Source: Chlamydiales bacterium (GTDB lineage Bacteria; Chlamydiota; Chlamydiia; Chlamydiales; Simkaniaceae). From it: 64,000 bases of DNA. Positions 32,643-42,623 of the stretch are shown here, one piece after another (the first letter of the stretch is position 1; every line of letters begins with the position of its first letter). The DNA lies in contig JACKPR010000004.1 of assembly GCA_024233395.1 (NCBI GenBank), positions 235,131-299,130 of the forward strand, written 5' to 3'. The position numbers and the translations under genes are program-made. The notes below the pieces were generated by a model. That model was not told the DNA's origin, searched no databases, and was given only the letters and a program-made list of their open reading frames with translations.

Positions 32643-33791
32643 ATGAAACTATTCAAACATATTGTAACCCTCTTGGTTGCTGCAACATCATTAGCTTACA
32701 CCGCTGACCTTACAGAACAAGTCTATTATGATTACACAAAGATTGATGGATTTATCTGGTCAGCTTCTTTCGATGGAGAAAAGTTTATTGAATACCCTGA
32801 AAAGCATCAATGGCAAGCAACGCTTAATGTTGATGCCTATCAAAAGTATTTAAATAGTGTTTTTGATCGAATGAAAGAAGGTGGGATGAATCAAATTAAC
32901 CTTAGCTTTGCACAAATTGCATCGATCGATGTTCTTCTCAGTGGAGATTACAGCACCTCTAAAGACCCTTTTGTTATGGTCCTCCATAATGAAAAGTTTT
33001 TAGGACCCGATGGGAAATATGTCGATATGCTTAAGCTTTTTGTCGATACAGCCCATCAAGCAGGAATCCGCGTCGATATCGCTTTTGGTGGCGAGGATGC
33101 TTCAGGATTAAAAATCTGTGGACCTGGAGAAACCGCTACAGGACAAGCGCAAAAACTTGCTCAATTTATGGATCATTATGGTTTCGACTCGGTTGATTTC
33201 GACCTTGAAGATACCGGAGCAGAGGCTTTTGCAAAGGAAAATACAAGGACTGAACAACGGGAGTTTTTTGCGGAGCTTCAAAAAGAACTCTCAGCAAAAA
33301 GCCGCAGTGTCATCCTTACCATTGAAGGAGCAACATCTTGGGGAACGGGTACCTTAAAAGCTCTCTTTTATGACGACGCTGAAAACCAGATCTTTAAAGA
33401 CCTTTTCAATGGACTGAACCTCATGCTTTATTCTCAAACGCAGTATTATATCAATGCCAATGATAAAACGTGGGGAATTGAGCAATGGTTAGAGATCATC
33501 GGAAAAGAAAATGTCTCTATGATCCATATTGGGTTTGAGGATCATGTTCCTTATGAAAACCCTGATGCGTCTGCAGGAGAGCATTATCACATTACGACAA
33601 AGAATCGAGGCGCTGCAGCTGCACAAGTTTATCAACAACTAGGCGCAAACCTCCAAGCAGATGGCTATACCACTCCGCTAGGAAACCCCTTTTGGTGGCC
33701 TGATGAAGGGATTGATAGCTATCAGCCGGATCAGACCAACTCGGTGATCTCCGACACAATGGTTGATTTTTATAACGCTCTTCATTCCTAA
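32643..33791 (+). CDS. Secreted GH18 (chitinase-like) protein
   Basis: 382 aa. A signal peptide (MKLFKHIVTLLVAATSLAYTA) is followed by a TIM-barrel pattern: MNQINLSFAQI, IRVDIAFGGED, then the GH18 motif D-x-x-D-x-D-x-E in GFDSVDFDLE with catalytic Glu189, then SVILTIEGA and NLMLYSQTQYY. GH18 enzymes cut chitin or other beta-1,4-GlcNAc polymers such as N-glycan cores; the substrate here is open. AGGGAG lies upstream of the ATG. The gene is monocistronic. Confidence 0.75.
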   Translation: MKLFKHIVTLLVAATSLAYTADLTEQVYYDYTKIDGFIWSASFDGEKFIEYPEKHQWQATLNVDAYQKYLNSVFDRMKEGGMNQINLSFAQIASIDVLLSGDYSTSKDPFVMVLHNEKFLGPDGKYVDMLKLFVDTAHQAGIRVDIAFGGEDASGLKICGPGETATGQAQKLAQFMDHYGFDSVDFDLEDTGAEAFAKENTRTEQREFFAELQKELSAKSRSVILTIEGATSWGTGTLKALFYDDAENQIFKDLFNGLNLMLYSQTQYYINANDKTWGIEQWLEIIGKENVSMIHIGFEDHVPYENPDASAGEHYHITTKNRGAAAAQVYQQLGANLQADGYTTPLGNPFWWPDEGIDSYQPDQTNSVISDTMVDFYNALHS

Positions 33792-33826
33792 AAAAAAAGC
33801 CCCAGAAACTCTGGGGCTTTTTTTTG
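33790..33826. terminator. Bidirectional terminator between GH18 gene and ftsH
   Basis: GCCCCAG-AAACT-CTGGGGC with eight A before and eight T after; it serves both convergent genes. Confidence 0.92.
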
Positions 33827-33829
33827 ATC

Positions 33830-36649
33830 TTATACACCTTGAGGTGCAGGGCCGATATCGGTCCCTTTTGAATTCTCTTCAGGCTTTTTCTGAGAGGGTG
33901 GCGGAGGGGGAACCTTTCGATGCGCTTCACTGATTGCTTTCAGTTTTTCACGCTTCTTATCAGCATCCCAAGTTCCGTCCATGATTGCATGAACATCTTC
34001 CTTATCAAGGGTTTCAAACTCCATGAGCATTTGTGTCATGAGTTCAACTTTCTCTTTATTTTCGGTCAGAATTTTGTTTGCATAGCTATTAGCTTCTTCG
34101 AGAAGTTTACGAACCTCTGAATCGATCTGCTTTGCCGTTTCTTCGGAATAGTTCTTTGAACTCGATCCATGCATATAAGAATACTCTTCAGTTCGCTCGT
34201 CGTAAGCGACGGGACCTAGAGAGGAGTTCATCCCCCATTGACAAACCATGCTACGCGCAAGTTTTGTTGCTTGAGAGATATCCATCTGCGCGCCACTGGA
34301 GATATCATGAACAAAGAGATCTTCTGCAACACGACCTCCCATAAGTACGGCCAGACGATCAATGAGCTCTTTACGCCAGTAACTCGTTTTATTTTTTTCA
34401 GGAACAAAGTGAGTCGCTCCTAACGAAAGTCCTCTTGGGATAATGGTCACTTTTTCTACAGGATCTCCTCTTTCAACGGCGAGACCTACAATTGCATGTC
34501 CAGACTCATGATAAGCAGTATGTTCTTTTTCTTTTTCATCGAGTTCAAGACTGCGTCGTTCTTTTCCATATTTTACTTTGTCACAAGCCTCAAGGGTATC
34601 AGACTGTGTCACTGCACTGCGCCCTTTACGTGCAGCAAGAAGGGCAGATTCATTGAGGATATTCATAAGGTCTGCACCTGATGATCCTGGAGTTGCTCTT
34701 GCAACATCCATGAGATCGACACTCGGATCGAGCTTAATTTTTCTGGCATGCACTTTTAGAATCTCAAAACGTCCTTTAATATCGGGAAGATCGAGAACAA
34801 CATTTCGATCAAAACGACCAGGTCTTAAAAGAGCCTTATCCAAAACATCGGGACGGTTAGTAGCAGCCATTAAGATGACTCCTTCATTGGTATCAAACCC
34901 ATCCATCTCAACGAGGAGTTGGTTTAACGTTTGTTCCCGTTCATCATGCCCTCCACCAATGCCGGCACCACGATGACGACCGACCGCATCAATCTCATCA
35001 ATAAAGACGATACAAGGAGCATTTTTCTTCGCTTGTCCAAAAAGGTCACGAATACGACTCGCTCCTACTCCAACAAACATTTCGACAAAATCTGAACCTG
35101 AAATGGAGAAGAAAGGACGGTCTGCTTCCCCAGCAACTGCTTTTGCAATCAAGGTTTTTCCTGTTCCTGGAGGTCCAATCAAAAGAACTCCTTTAGGAAT
35201 TCTTGCTCCTAAAGCTGTAAATTTGGAAGGATCTTTCAAAAAGTCGACCACTTCCTGAAGCTCTTCTTTTGCTTCTGCAACACCCGCAACATCTTTAAAA
35301 GTCACTTTATGCATGCTCTTATTCAGCATCTTGGCAGGAGACTTTCCAAAGCTCATTGCTCCAGATCCCATTCCTTTCATTTGTCTAGAGAAAATGAAGT
35401 AAAGAATGAGGAAGACAATGAGAATGGGGAAAATCGTTAGGAAAATATAACTTAAATAATTAGGGGAGGGCTCTTGGCTCTTAAAGGTCTTTTCTAATAC
35501 AAGATTACGTGGTTGATCAGGAGCCTTATAGAGAGTTCCCTTATTTGTAGCAAAAGCTTCCCATTCCTTTTTACTTTGAGCAAACCACAGACTAAATTCT
35601 TCTGGACTTTGTTTCTCAAGTGCCTTTGTTGAAAGCTCTTTGTTATTAAAGAACCAAGTGACATTAGCAACACCTTGACGCGCTTTAGCAAGTTGCGCTT
35701 CATTCTCCTCAAGAGCAGCTGCCGTCTGCTGGTACTGATTAAGATTCACTAAGTAGTTGCGAACACTTCGCAGCCCTCCAAGAATCGTATGATTGTCTGT
35801 CTTAAGAAGTTCAAGAGTGACTTGATTGAGGGTAATCAATCCTGATTGATAGCTTGCTAAAGCTTCTTGAGGTGTTTGGTTCGATTTCAAAGTTTCAGTA
35901 ACTTTTCCTTCTGCAGCCCTAAGGTCTTGTTTCATCGCTTCATTTCCGATTCCTAACGCAGGAGAACGGTAACTTTGGATGAGTTTTTCAACATGTTCTC
36001 CGAACGTTTGAACGGAAAGTGCTGAAGGATTTTGCGAAACAGAACGGTATTCATCCTGTAGATCGGTTAAATTAAGAATTCTCTTTTGAGGAAGAGAGTG
36101 GATCACCACACTATTTTGTCGCAGCCCTGTATCATAATAAGGACTGATAACACTAAAGCCCCCTTTGGGAATCGATGTTCCACTTAAAACAAGGAACATC
36201 TCAGCAGCCCCACGAACATTTTCTTGCAATACTCCAAGGCTATTAGCAATTTCTTCCTTTCCTTCAGATAAGGTATGGTTGTCATTTAAGAGTTCAAGGA
36301 ATCGATAACGTGCTTTAGATTCATCAGTAAGTCGTTCTTTAAATTTCCCTGTAAAAGTCACAAGATTATCGTTTTGCGCAATCTTTCGACTCTCATCTTT
36401 TTGAATCAAGTCGAGGTTGACCAAGTGTTCCACTTGGTGGCTAAACGATACCTTTCCCCCTTTCTCACTCGACAGATTTTGGACTGTCAAAATGATTAAG
36501 ATGGCGGCCAAAAGAAAGAGTAAGAATCCACCAGGAAAACGTTTCCTGGGTTCTTGAGGTTTATCAGGCTGATCCATCCGCTTCTTAAATCTATTTTTTA
36601 GAGACCGAAAATCATTCTTCGGCCCTTTAATTTTTTCTATTACTGACAT
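33830..36649 (-). CDS. ftsH: ATP-dependent zinc metalloprotease FtsH
   Basis: 939 aa, longer than the 600-650 of most bacteria but like chlamydial FtsH. An N-terminal membrane helix (FLLFLLAAILIILTV) and a long periplasmic region of about 320 residues precede the second helix (YIFLTIFPILIVFLILYFIF). Then come the AAA domain (GPPGTGKT near 490, IVFIDEIDAVG) and the protease domain (HESGH near 718). A Pro/Lys-rich tail ends it. It degrades membrane and unfolded proteins. Confidence 0.97.
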   Translation of the reverse strand: MSVIEKIKGPKNDFRSLKNRFKKRMDQPDKPQEPRKRFPGGFLLFLLAAILIILTVQNLSSEKGGKVSFSHQVEHLVNLDLIQKDESRKIAQNDNLVTFTGKFKERLTDESKARYRFLELLNDNHTLSEGKEEIANSLGVLQENVRGAAEMFLVLSGTSIPKGGFSVISPYYDTGLRQNSVVIHSLPQKRILNLTDLQDEYRSVSQNPSALSVQTFGEHVEKLIQSYRSPALGIGNEAMKQDLRAAEGKVTETLKSNQTPQEALASYQSGLITLNQVTLELLKTDNHTILGGLRSVRNYLVNLNQYQQTAAALEENEAQLAKARQGVANVTWFFNNKELSTKALEKQSPEEFSLWFAQSKKEWEAFATNKGTLYKAPDQPRNLVLEKTFKSQEPSPNYLSYIFLTIFPILIVFLILYFIFSRQMKGMGSGAMSFGKSPAKMLNKSMHKVTFKDVAGVAEAKEELQEVVDFLKDPSKFTALGARIPKGVLLIGPPGTGKTLIAKAVAGEADRPFFSISGSDFVEMFVGVGASRIRDLFGQAKKNAPCIVFIDEIDAVGRHRGAGIGGGHDEREQTLNQLLVEMDGFDTNEGVILMAATNRPDVLDKALLRPGRFDRNVVLDLPDIKGRFEILKVHARKIKLDPSVDLMDVARATPGSSGADLMNILNESALLAARKGRSAVTQSDTLEACDKVKYGKERRSLELDEKEKEHTAYHESGHAIVGLAVERGDPVEKVTIIPRGLSLGATHFVPEKNKTSYWRKELIDRLAVLMGGRVAEDLFVHDISSGAQMDISQATKLARSMVCQWGMNSSLGPVAYDERTEEYSYMHGSSSKNYSEETAKQIDSEVRKLLEEANSYANKILTENKEKVELMTQMLMEFETLDKEDVHAIMDGTWDADKKREKLKAISEAHRKVPPPPPSQKKPEENSKGTDIGPAPQGV

Positions 36650-36738
36650 GGAAATTCCTTAGCAACCCAAAAAGTTCATGAGGTAAACAAATTATTCGGG
36701 CTTAAAGCCCTAGCAATCAACTTATTTTATAGGATTGT

Positions 36739-37968
36739 TTAATTTCTGAATAGTCCGTCATAACCCTCTAACAATAAAGACCTTCCAGTTAAGCACTCAC
36801 CAATAATTTCTTGATTTCTCATAAAAATAGGCGCTTTATCATAAAAAAATGAAGGAACACGACTCGAGCCATACCATTTTTTTATCTTTCTCCGAATCAA
36901 CGGTTCCAGTTCAGAAAGTCTTTTGATTTCATAGTCTCCTTTTGGAACTTGAATCTTTCCGTTCCAAAAAGTTTTCCAATTCCCATTTTTTTCACTCTTC
37001 CAAATCTCAGGTTTTCGAAAATAATCGGGAAAGGGTTCTTTATAAATAAAAAGGTGGGATTGGCTGAGTTGAAAGGTATAAGGTTTAGCATGGATAAGAC
37101 GAGAAGAACGACGCCCTTCAATCAGTTTCATCAAGACCTCTAATGCATCGTAACTGATTGAAGACATTTCTTTTAAAAAAAATTTCAACTCAAGAGGATG
37201 AAATTCAAGATTCAAATCGAGATAGGATCCAAAGGGGCCAGAAGTGATCGATTTTTTAATCGCCTCCCCTTTTTCTTCAAAATAATTAGCAAGCTCTTGG
37301 TATGTTTTTCCCAGCCGCGCAAAATTTCCTTCCATTTTTTTTCCAAAAATTTTTTCAAGCGCAGGGAAAAGTTCTTCTCTCATTCTTGAGCGAAGATATG
37401 TCGGATCTTGATTAGTAGAATCTTCAAAAAAAGTGAGGTGTTTTGTCTTAAGATAGTGATAAAGATCCTCTTTTAATAAGGGAAGAAGAGGGCGCCAAAT
37501 GAGAAGGTTTCCTTGTTTTCTTTCAGGATAAAGCCCTCCAAGACCTTTAATACCAGAACCTTCAGCTATCCTCTTAAATACTGTCTCCGCTTGATCTCCT
37601 TGATGATGAGCTAAAAGAAGCGCTTGAAATCCATACTTTTCTTGAAGTTCCGAAAAGAATGCGAGGCGCTTTTCTCGTGCTCGATTTTCAAGGTCTCCTC
37701 CTTCCATTTTTTGAAGACGACAGAGATGAAAAGGAAGATTCAAATGTTTTGCTACCCTTTCTAAAGCTTTAGCCTCCTCTCCACTCTCTTTTCTCCACCC
37801 ATGATCAATATGAGCAAGGTGCAAAGAAAAGTCAAAGTCTTCTTTCGCTTCTAAAAGAAAATGGAGAAGGGCCATTGAGTCGGGCCCCCCAGAAAAACCT
37901 AAAAGAAGTTTTGCCCCTTTTTTTAATCGTAGTGTGAGAAAATCTTTAACAATACGGCTCTTCATCAA
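36739..37968 (-). CDS. tilS: tRNA(Ile)-lysidine synthase
   Basis: 409 aa. The PP-loop SGGPDSMALLHFL (near residue 25) and HIDHGWRKES, LAHHQGDQAETV and GSGIKGL are TilS motifs. It modifies C34 of the AUA-reading tRNA-Ile with lysine, using ATP. It sits beside ftsH as in Chlamydia (mesJ) and is divergent from lptF, with 90 bases between. Confidence 0.95.
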   Translation of the reverse strand: MMKSRIVKDFLTLRLKKGAKLLLGFSGGPDSMALLHFLLEAKEDFDFSLHLAHIDHGWRKESGEEAKALERVAKHLNLPFHLCRLQKMEGGDLENRAREKRLAFFSELQEKYGFQALLLAHHQGDQAETVFKRIAEGSGIKGLGGLYPERKQGNLLIWRPLLPLLKEDLYHYLKTKHLTFFEDSTNQDPTYLRSRMREELFPALEKIFGKKMEGNFARLGKTYQELANYFEEKGEAIKKSITSGPFGSYLDLNLEFHPLELKFFLKEMSSISYDALEVLMKLIEGRRSSRLIHAKPYTFQLSQSHLFIYKEPFPDYFRKPEIWKSEKNGNWKTFWNGKIQVPKGDYEIKRLSELEPLIRRKIKKWYGSSRVPSFFYDKAPIFMRNQEIIGECLTGRSLLLEGYDGLFRN

Positions 37969-38057
37969 TCTATTTCACCAATCTATCCAGAAAAAAGGAA
38001 TTAGGATACAATAAAGGGGATTTTTTGGTGTTTTTTTAATCCAGGATAAATGTAACA

Positions 38058-39149
38058 ATGCCTCTCCTTTGGCGTTATCTTCTTCGAAGCTATTTTCAAG
38101 TCTTTCTCCTCTGTGTGGGAGGGTTTATTGCAATCCTTCTTGTGACTCGTGTTCAAGAAATCGCCCGCCTTGCTTCTCTTAACTCTCATTTTGGAAAGAT
38201 TTGCCTTTTTACCCTTTTTCAAATCCCTTATATTCTTCCAATTGCCATTCCTATTTCTGGACTTATTGCCGCAATTCTCTTATTCCAACGTCTGTCCTAT
38301 ACACAAGAGCTCACCGCGTTTAGAGCATCAGGAGTTGGAGTCCGCACCTTAGCCACCCCATTATTGATGGCAGCATTTCTTCTATCTGTCGTAAACTTTG
38401 CAATTGTCACCGAAGTGACTCCCCGCTGTCGCTATTACTCTCATAATTTGATTCAAAATGTTACACTGATTAACCCCCTCTTTTTGATGAAAAAATCAAA
38501 GATGCTGAAGCTTCAAGATTCTTATGTCGACATGAAGATGACTCATCTCGGAAAAGAGGCAAAAGAGATCATTTTTGCTGTAAAAAATGAGTCCAATGAC
38601 CGGCTCAGTCTCATGACAGCAAAAAAGTTTGCTGTTGAAGACAACTTAATGACAGGAAAAAATGTAGCGATTATTTCAAATATTGGAGATGATGCAGCAT
38701 TTTATGACAATCTAATCATTGAAAATCAAGAGACAATGTCCACTTCTGCATCAGCGCTTTCTTCTTTGATGCAAAAGAGAACACAGCGCATTGGCATGGA
38801 ATATCTCCCGATGAAAACCCTTCTCAAAACCTTTTCTGATCCCAATGTAAAAGTAAAAACAATCAAACGGGCAAAGTTTGAACTTTGTCGCAGGATTTTT
38901 TTCCCCATCATCACTTTTGCTTTTACCCTTCTTGGCTTTTCATTGGGGATGCAAATTGGAAGAGGACGAAAAAAACGAGGAATCTACATCGCTATCCTCC
39001 TTTCTAGTCTTACTTTTATTTGTTCCATTGCCGCAAAATCTTTCCAGCTTGTTCCCTATAAAGTTCTTTTCTTTTACACCTTGCCTCTTCCTATCTTATT
39101 CTTTGCATCCTACTGGTTTCAAAGACGGATTATGGGGGGTGTCGAATGA
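38058..39149 (+). CDS. lptF: LPS export permease, LptF-like
   Basis: 363 aa YjgP/YjgQ-family protein: three N-terminal helices (FLLCVGGFIAILLVT, IPYILPIAIPISGLIAAILLF), a periplasmic beta-jellyroll region in the middle and three C-terminal helices (IFFPIITFAFTLLGFSLG). With LptG and LptB2 it extracts lipopolysaccharide from the inner membrane. It overlaps the next gene by 4 nt. F versus G is assigned by order only. Confidence 0.88.
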   Translation: MPLLWRYLLRSYFQVFLLCVGGFIAILLVTRVQEIARLASLNSHFGKICLFTLFQIPYILPIAIPISGLIAAILLFQRLSYTQELTAFRASGVGVRTLATPLLMAAFLLSVVNFAIVTEVTPRCRYYSHNLIQNVTLINPLFLMKKSKMLKLQDSYVDMKMTHLGKEAKEIIFAVKNESNDRLSLMTAKKFAVEDNLMTGKNVAIISNIGDDAAFYDNLIIENQETMSTSASALSSLMQKRTQRIGMEYLPMKTLLKTFSDPNVKVKTIKRAKFELCRRIFFPIITFAFTLLGFSLGMQIGRGRKKRGIYIAILLSSLTFICSIAAKSFQLVPYKVLFFYTLPLPILFFASYWFQRRIMGGVE

Positions 39150-40240
39150 CCTTTACCAAGATTTGGCAACGCTACTTCCTCAATGAAATTCTCAAAACAT
39201 TTTTCCTCTTTCTCCTTTGCTTTTTCATTCTCTATGCTTTGGTTGACTATTCAATGCATATGCAAGAAATCATGAAAAACAAACGTATTGCGCTTGGAGA
39301 TTTAGCAATTTATTATGGAATGCTTTTTTCAAAAAGGTGTGATCTGCTCCTTCCTCTTTCCCTACTGATTGCAAGTGTCAAAGTGTTAACTTCCCTAAAT
39401 CGTCGGAATGAGCTTTTAGCTCTGCAAACCTCTGGAATCGCTATGCACCGACTCACGCGTCCCTTTTTCTTTGTCGGTCTGATCTGTGTGGGGTTTAGTT
39501 ATGGGAACTTTGAAATTCTAGCACCTAAATCACTTAACTACATCGACCATTTTGAAAAGAAGTATCTGAAAAAAAAGGGACGAAAAGTAAAAAAGCAAGC
39601 CATTCATGCCCTCCCTCTTGAGGATGGAACCCGTCTTCTCTATCAGAGCTATGATCCTGAGAAAAAAGAGTTTTTTGATCTTTTCTGGGTCCTTTCTATT
39701 GATGAAATTTACCATATTAAAACCCTTCAATTGACAGACTCCGCTCCTGTTGGAACCTTTGTCGATCATATGATGAGAACTAAGTCCGGAGAAATCAAAA
39801 AAGTCGCTTCATTTCCCTCCCTGACCTTTAATCATTTAAATCTTAACTTTGACCTTCAAGATCATTTAAGCATCCCCATGGAAAACCGCTCGATCAGTGG
39901 CTTAGTAGCCATGACATTGAATAAAACTCCCCTCTTTTATGAAAATAGATCTGCTGTTCACACTCATCTCTATTTCAAACTTTTTATGCCTTGGCTTCCC
40001 GTATTGGTTTTAATTGGTGTTGTCCCTTTTTGCGTTCCTTCTGTCCGCTTTTTACCGACTTTTCTTATTTTCTCAGTGACTATTTTTGGATATATCACCT
40101 TCTTTACTGTCATGGATGGATGTGTTATTCTTGGGGAAACGCAAGTTATCCCCCCTTTTTGGGCAATTTTTACACTACCAATAGCCTTTTTTGCTGTTTT
40201 CGGAGCTCGATTTATTAAAATGTGCACAAGGTCGATATAA
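39146..40240 (+). CDS. lptG: LPS export permease, LptG-like
   Basis: 364 aa, second YjgP/YjgQ-family permease with the same six-helix layout (FLFLLCFFILYALVDYS, LLPLSLLIASVKVL with NRRNELLALQTSGIAM between the first helices; PWLPVLVLIGVVPFCVPS at the end). Together the pair forms the LptFG core. The ATG lies inside the end of lptF. Confidence 0.88.
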   Translation: MTFTKIWQRYFLNEILKTFFLFLLCFFILYALVDYSMHMQEIMKNKRIALGDLAIYYGMLFSKRCDLLLPLSLLIASVKVLTSLNRRNELLALQTSGIAMHRLTRPFFFVGLICVGFSYGNFEILAPKSLNYIDHFEKKYLKKKGRKVKKQAIHALPLEDGTRLLYQSYDPEKKEFFDLFWVLSIDEIYHIKTLQLTDSAPVGTFVDHMMRTKSGEIKKVASFPSLTFNHLNLNFDLQDHLSIPMENRSISGLVAMTLNKTPLFYENRSAVHTHLYFKLFMPWLPVLVLIGVVPFCVPSVRFLPTFLIFSVTIFGYITFFTVMDGCVILGETQVIPPFWAIFTLPIAFFAVFGARFIKMCTRSI

Positions 40241-40264
40241 TGAACCCATTAAAATGCTGGATTT

Positions 40265-41005
40265 ATGAACTATAAAAAACTTTTAATCCCTCCCCTCATT
40301 GTCCTGATCATCATTATATCTTGGTTGAACCCACTCATCCGCCCCTACTGGGATGCCCTTGATTTAAGAACTTTTACTTTCTTAAATTCATGGGTACACC
40401 ACAGCTCTTTTTGGCAAAATTTTTGGGCTTTTACAGGACACCGAATCATGGACTGGATCCATGATATCCTCATGTTCCTCTTCTTCTTTTTTAGTATTAA
40501 GTGGGCGGCTGAAGGGTTAAAAATGAGAAAAGTCGCTGAACTGATTTTTTCGCTTCTCTTCATTACTCTCATTATCTGCATAGTGAATGGCTTTCTTTTC
40601 CCGGAGTTTATTCATATGCCTCGCAAAAGCCCAACAATGGTTGACAAAGAAGCCTTTCGTTTAGGAACAGTCATTGATTGGATCAAGGTCAAAGATCACT
40701 CTCGAAAGAGTTTTCCAGGGGATCATGCAACAACAGCAACTCTTTTTACATGCCTCATTTTCCATTTGATGGGAAAACGGATGGGATTTATCGCCATTAT
40801 TTATGCGATTTTCTTTTGTCTCCCTCGCCTTATTGCTGGTGCGCATTGGCTGACAGATAATCTCATAGGAAGTGCTTCGATTGCCATTGTTGCAACAAGC
40901 CTTGCTTTTGGAACCCCCTTTGCAAATTGGGTCATTACAAGTATAGAAAAAGGACTGATTAAACTGAGGAGAAAAGCCAATGGAGAAGGCGTTAAAGGAT
41001 TATGA
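40265..41005 (+). CDS. PAP2-family membrane phosphatase
   Basis: 246 aa with about five to six helices. The PAP2 motifs are recognisable: KVKDHSRKSFPGDHATTA (second motif, PGDH in place of PSGH) and RLIAGAHWLTDNLIGS (third motif with the catalytic His and Asp). Members remove phosphates from lipid A, undecaprenyl-diphosphate or phosphatidic acid. Being directly behind lptFG, lipid A dephosphorylation is attractive but unproven. Its end overlaps the M32 peptidase gene by 26 nt. Confidence 0.8.
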   Translation: MNYKKLLIPPLIVLIIIISWLNPLIRPYWDALDLRTFTFLNSWVHHSSFWQNFWAFTGHRIMDWIHDILMFLFFFFSIKWAAEGLKMRKVAELIFSLLFITLIICIVNGFLFPEFIHMPRKSPTMVDKEAFRLGTVIDWIKVKDHSRKSFPGDHATTATLFTCLIFHLMGKRMGFIAIIYAIFFCLPRLIAGAHWLTDNLIGSASIAIVATSLAFGTPFANWVITSIEKGLIKLRRKANGEGVKGL

Positions 41006-42488
41006 GAAGTTAAAAGAGCATGGAAAAGAGATTTATACCCTTGCTTCGGTTTTAATGCTTCTTGAATGGGATCAAGAAACAAAAATGCCTATGGATGGCG
41101 CTTCTTTTCGAGCAAGCCAGATCGAGCTCCTATCCGCTTTAACCCACAAAGAAAAAACGAGCGACTCTTTCAAAAAAGCTCTAGAAAAACTAATCGATCT
41201 GAAAACGGGAACTATTTCATCCAATTCTCTTGATGACCGGAAGAAAAGTGCCTTGCAAGAATTTAGAAGAGAGCTTTTAAAGGATACCAAACTTCCCAGT
41301 ATTTTTGTAAAAAAGCTGGCAAAAGCTAATTCTGAAGGAGCTCACGCATGGCAAAAAGCCAAAGCTGCTAATACCTTTGAAACCTTTCTCCCCCACCTAG
41401 AAAAAATTGTAAAACTCAATCAAGAAAAAGCTAAACTCCTTGGGTATAAAGACCACCCCTATGATGCCCTGCTCGACCTTTATGAACCTGAAATGACAAC
41501 TCAAAAGCTTGATGCATTATTTGGAGAGCTCAAACCCTTTCTTACCCAACTCACACAAAAACTTGCTAAAACAGAAGAAAAAGATAACTCCTTCCTCTCA
41601 ACTTTTTTCCCACTTGATAAACAGATGGAGTTTTCTAGGGAGCTTCTTAAAGAAATGGGTGTTGATCCTGAAAAATCACGTCTAGATACTTCAGCCCATC
41701 CCTTTTGTTTAGGAGTCCACCCTACCGATGTCCGCTTAACAACTTTTACTTCAACAACAGCTTTTTTTACGAATCTCTCAGCTGTGATGCATGAAGGAGG
41801 GCACGCTCTTTATGAACTCGGTCTTCCTCCTGAAGATTTTGGGACTTCCCTTGGAACCTATTGTTCGATTGCTATTCATGAAAGCCAGTCCAGATGGTGG
41901 GAATGTTTCATCGGACAAAGTCGCCCCTTTTGCGAACATCTCCTTTCAAAACTTCAAAAGACCTTTCCTAAAGAACTAAAAGAGGTTTCATTGGATCAGT
42001 TCTATTCTGTCATCAATCAAGTCAAACCCTCTCTTATTCGTGTCTTTGCTGATGAAGTGACCTATATTCTTCACATCATCATTCGTTATGAAATCGAAAA
42101 AGAGTTCCTTACGGGATCAATAAACCTCAAGGATCTTCCCAAAATCTGGAACGAGAAAATCAAAGAATCACTAGGAATCGTTCCAGAAACAGATCGTGAA
42201 GGATGCCTTCAAGATGTCCATTGGTCGTGTGGATTGATCGGCTATTTCCCAACATATGCTCTAGGAAATCTCTATGCAGGGCAACTCTTTGAAACGTTTA
42301 AAAAACAGCACCCAGATTTTGAAAAAAGGATCTCAGGAGGAGACCTCTCATTTATCCGACACTTTCTCCAGGAAAAAATCCACCAGTACGGTCGAGAACT
42401 CCCCCCTCTTACTCTCATTGAAAAAGCAACAGGGCATCCCCTTTCCCCTAAACCCTATATCGATTACCTCACCAGTAAATACACCTAA
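40980..42488 (+). CDS. M32-family metallocarboxypeptidase
   Basis: 502 aa, full length for the Taq/Pfu carboxypeptidase family. The zinc motif is HEGGHALYELGLP, with DVRLTTF and STTAFF just before and IAIHESQSRWWECFIG after it; RYEIEKEF and CLQDVHWSCGLIGYFPTYALGN are further family blocks. It releases C-terminal amino acids in the cytosol. GAGGAG lies eight bases before the ATG within the PAP2 gene. Confidence 0.95.
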   Translation: MEKALKDYEKLKEHGKEIYTLASVLMLLEWDQETKMPMDGASFRASQIELLSALTHKEKTSDSFKKALEKLIDLKTGTISSNSLDDRKKSALQEFRRELLKDTKLPSIFVKKLAKANSEGAHAWQKAKAANTFETFLPHLEKIVKLNQEKAKLLGYKDHPYDALLDLYEPEMTTQKLDALFGELKPFLTQLTQKLAKTEEKDNSFLSTFFPLDKQMEFSRELLKEMGVDPEKSRLDTSAHPFCLGVHPTDVRLTTFTSTTAFFTNLSAVMHEGGHALYELGLPPEDFGTSLGTYCSIAIHESQSRWWECFIGQSRPFCEHLLSKLQKTFPKELKEVSLDQFYSVINQVKPSLIRVFADEVTYILHIIIRYEIEKEFLTGSINLKDLPKIWNEKIKESLGIVPETDREGCLQDVHWSCGLIGYFPTYALGNLYAGQLFETFKKQHPDFEKRISGGDLSFIRHFLQEKIHQYGRELPPLTLIEKATGHPLSPKPYIDYLTSKYT

Positions 42489-42490
42489 TC

Positions 42491-42540
42491 TATAGATAAA
42501 ACAGTTTAAATCATCCCAATTTTAAACTGTTTTATCTATA
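42491..42540. repeat. Perfect 20-bp palindrome, copy 2
   Basis: Arms 42491-42510 and 42521-42540 (core GATAAAACAGTTTAAA) with a 10-nt loop lie between convergent genes. Against copy 1 at 26894-26943 the stem differs at two base pairs, and both differences are compensated on the other arm. Confidence 0.8.
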
Positions 42541-42623
42541 TGATCTCTCTCTTGAAACATAAAAAAATTCCCAAAAAGTTGCCTTCTTGGGAATTCGTAA
42601 AAAGAAAAGAGAGGTGATTGTTT

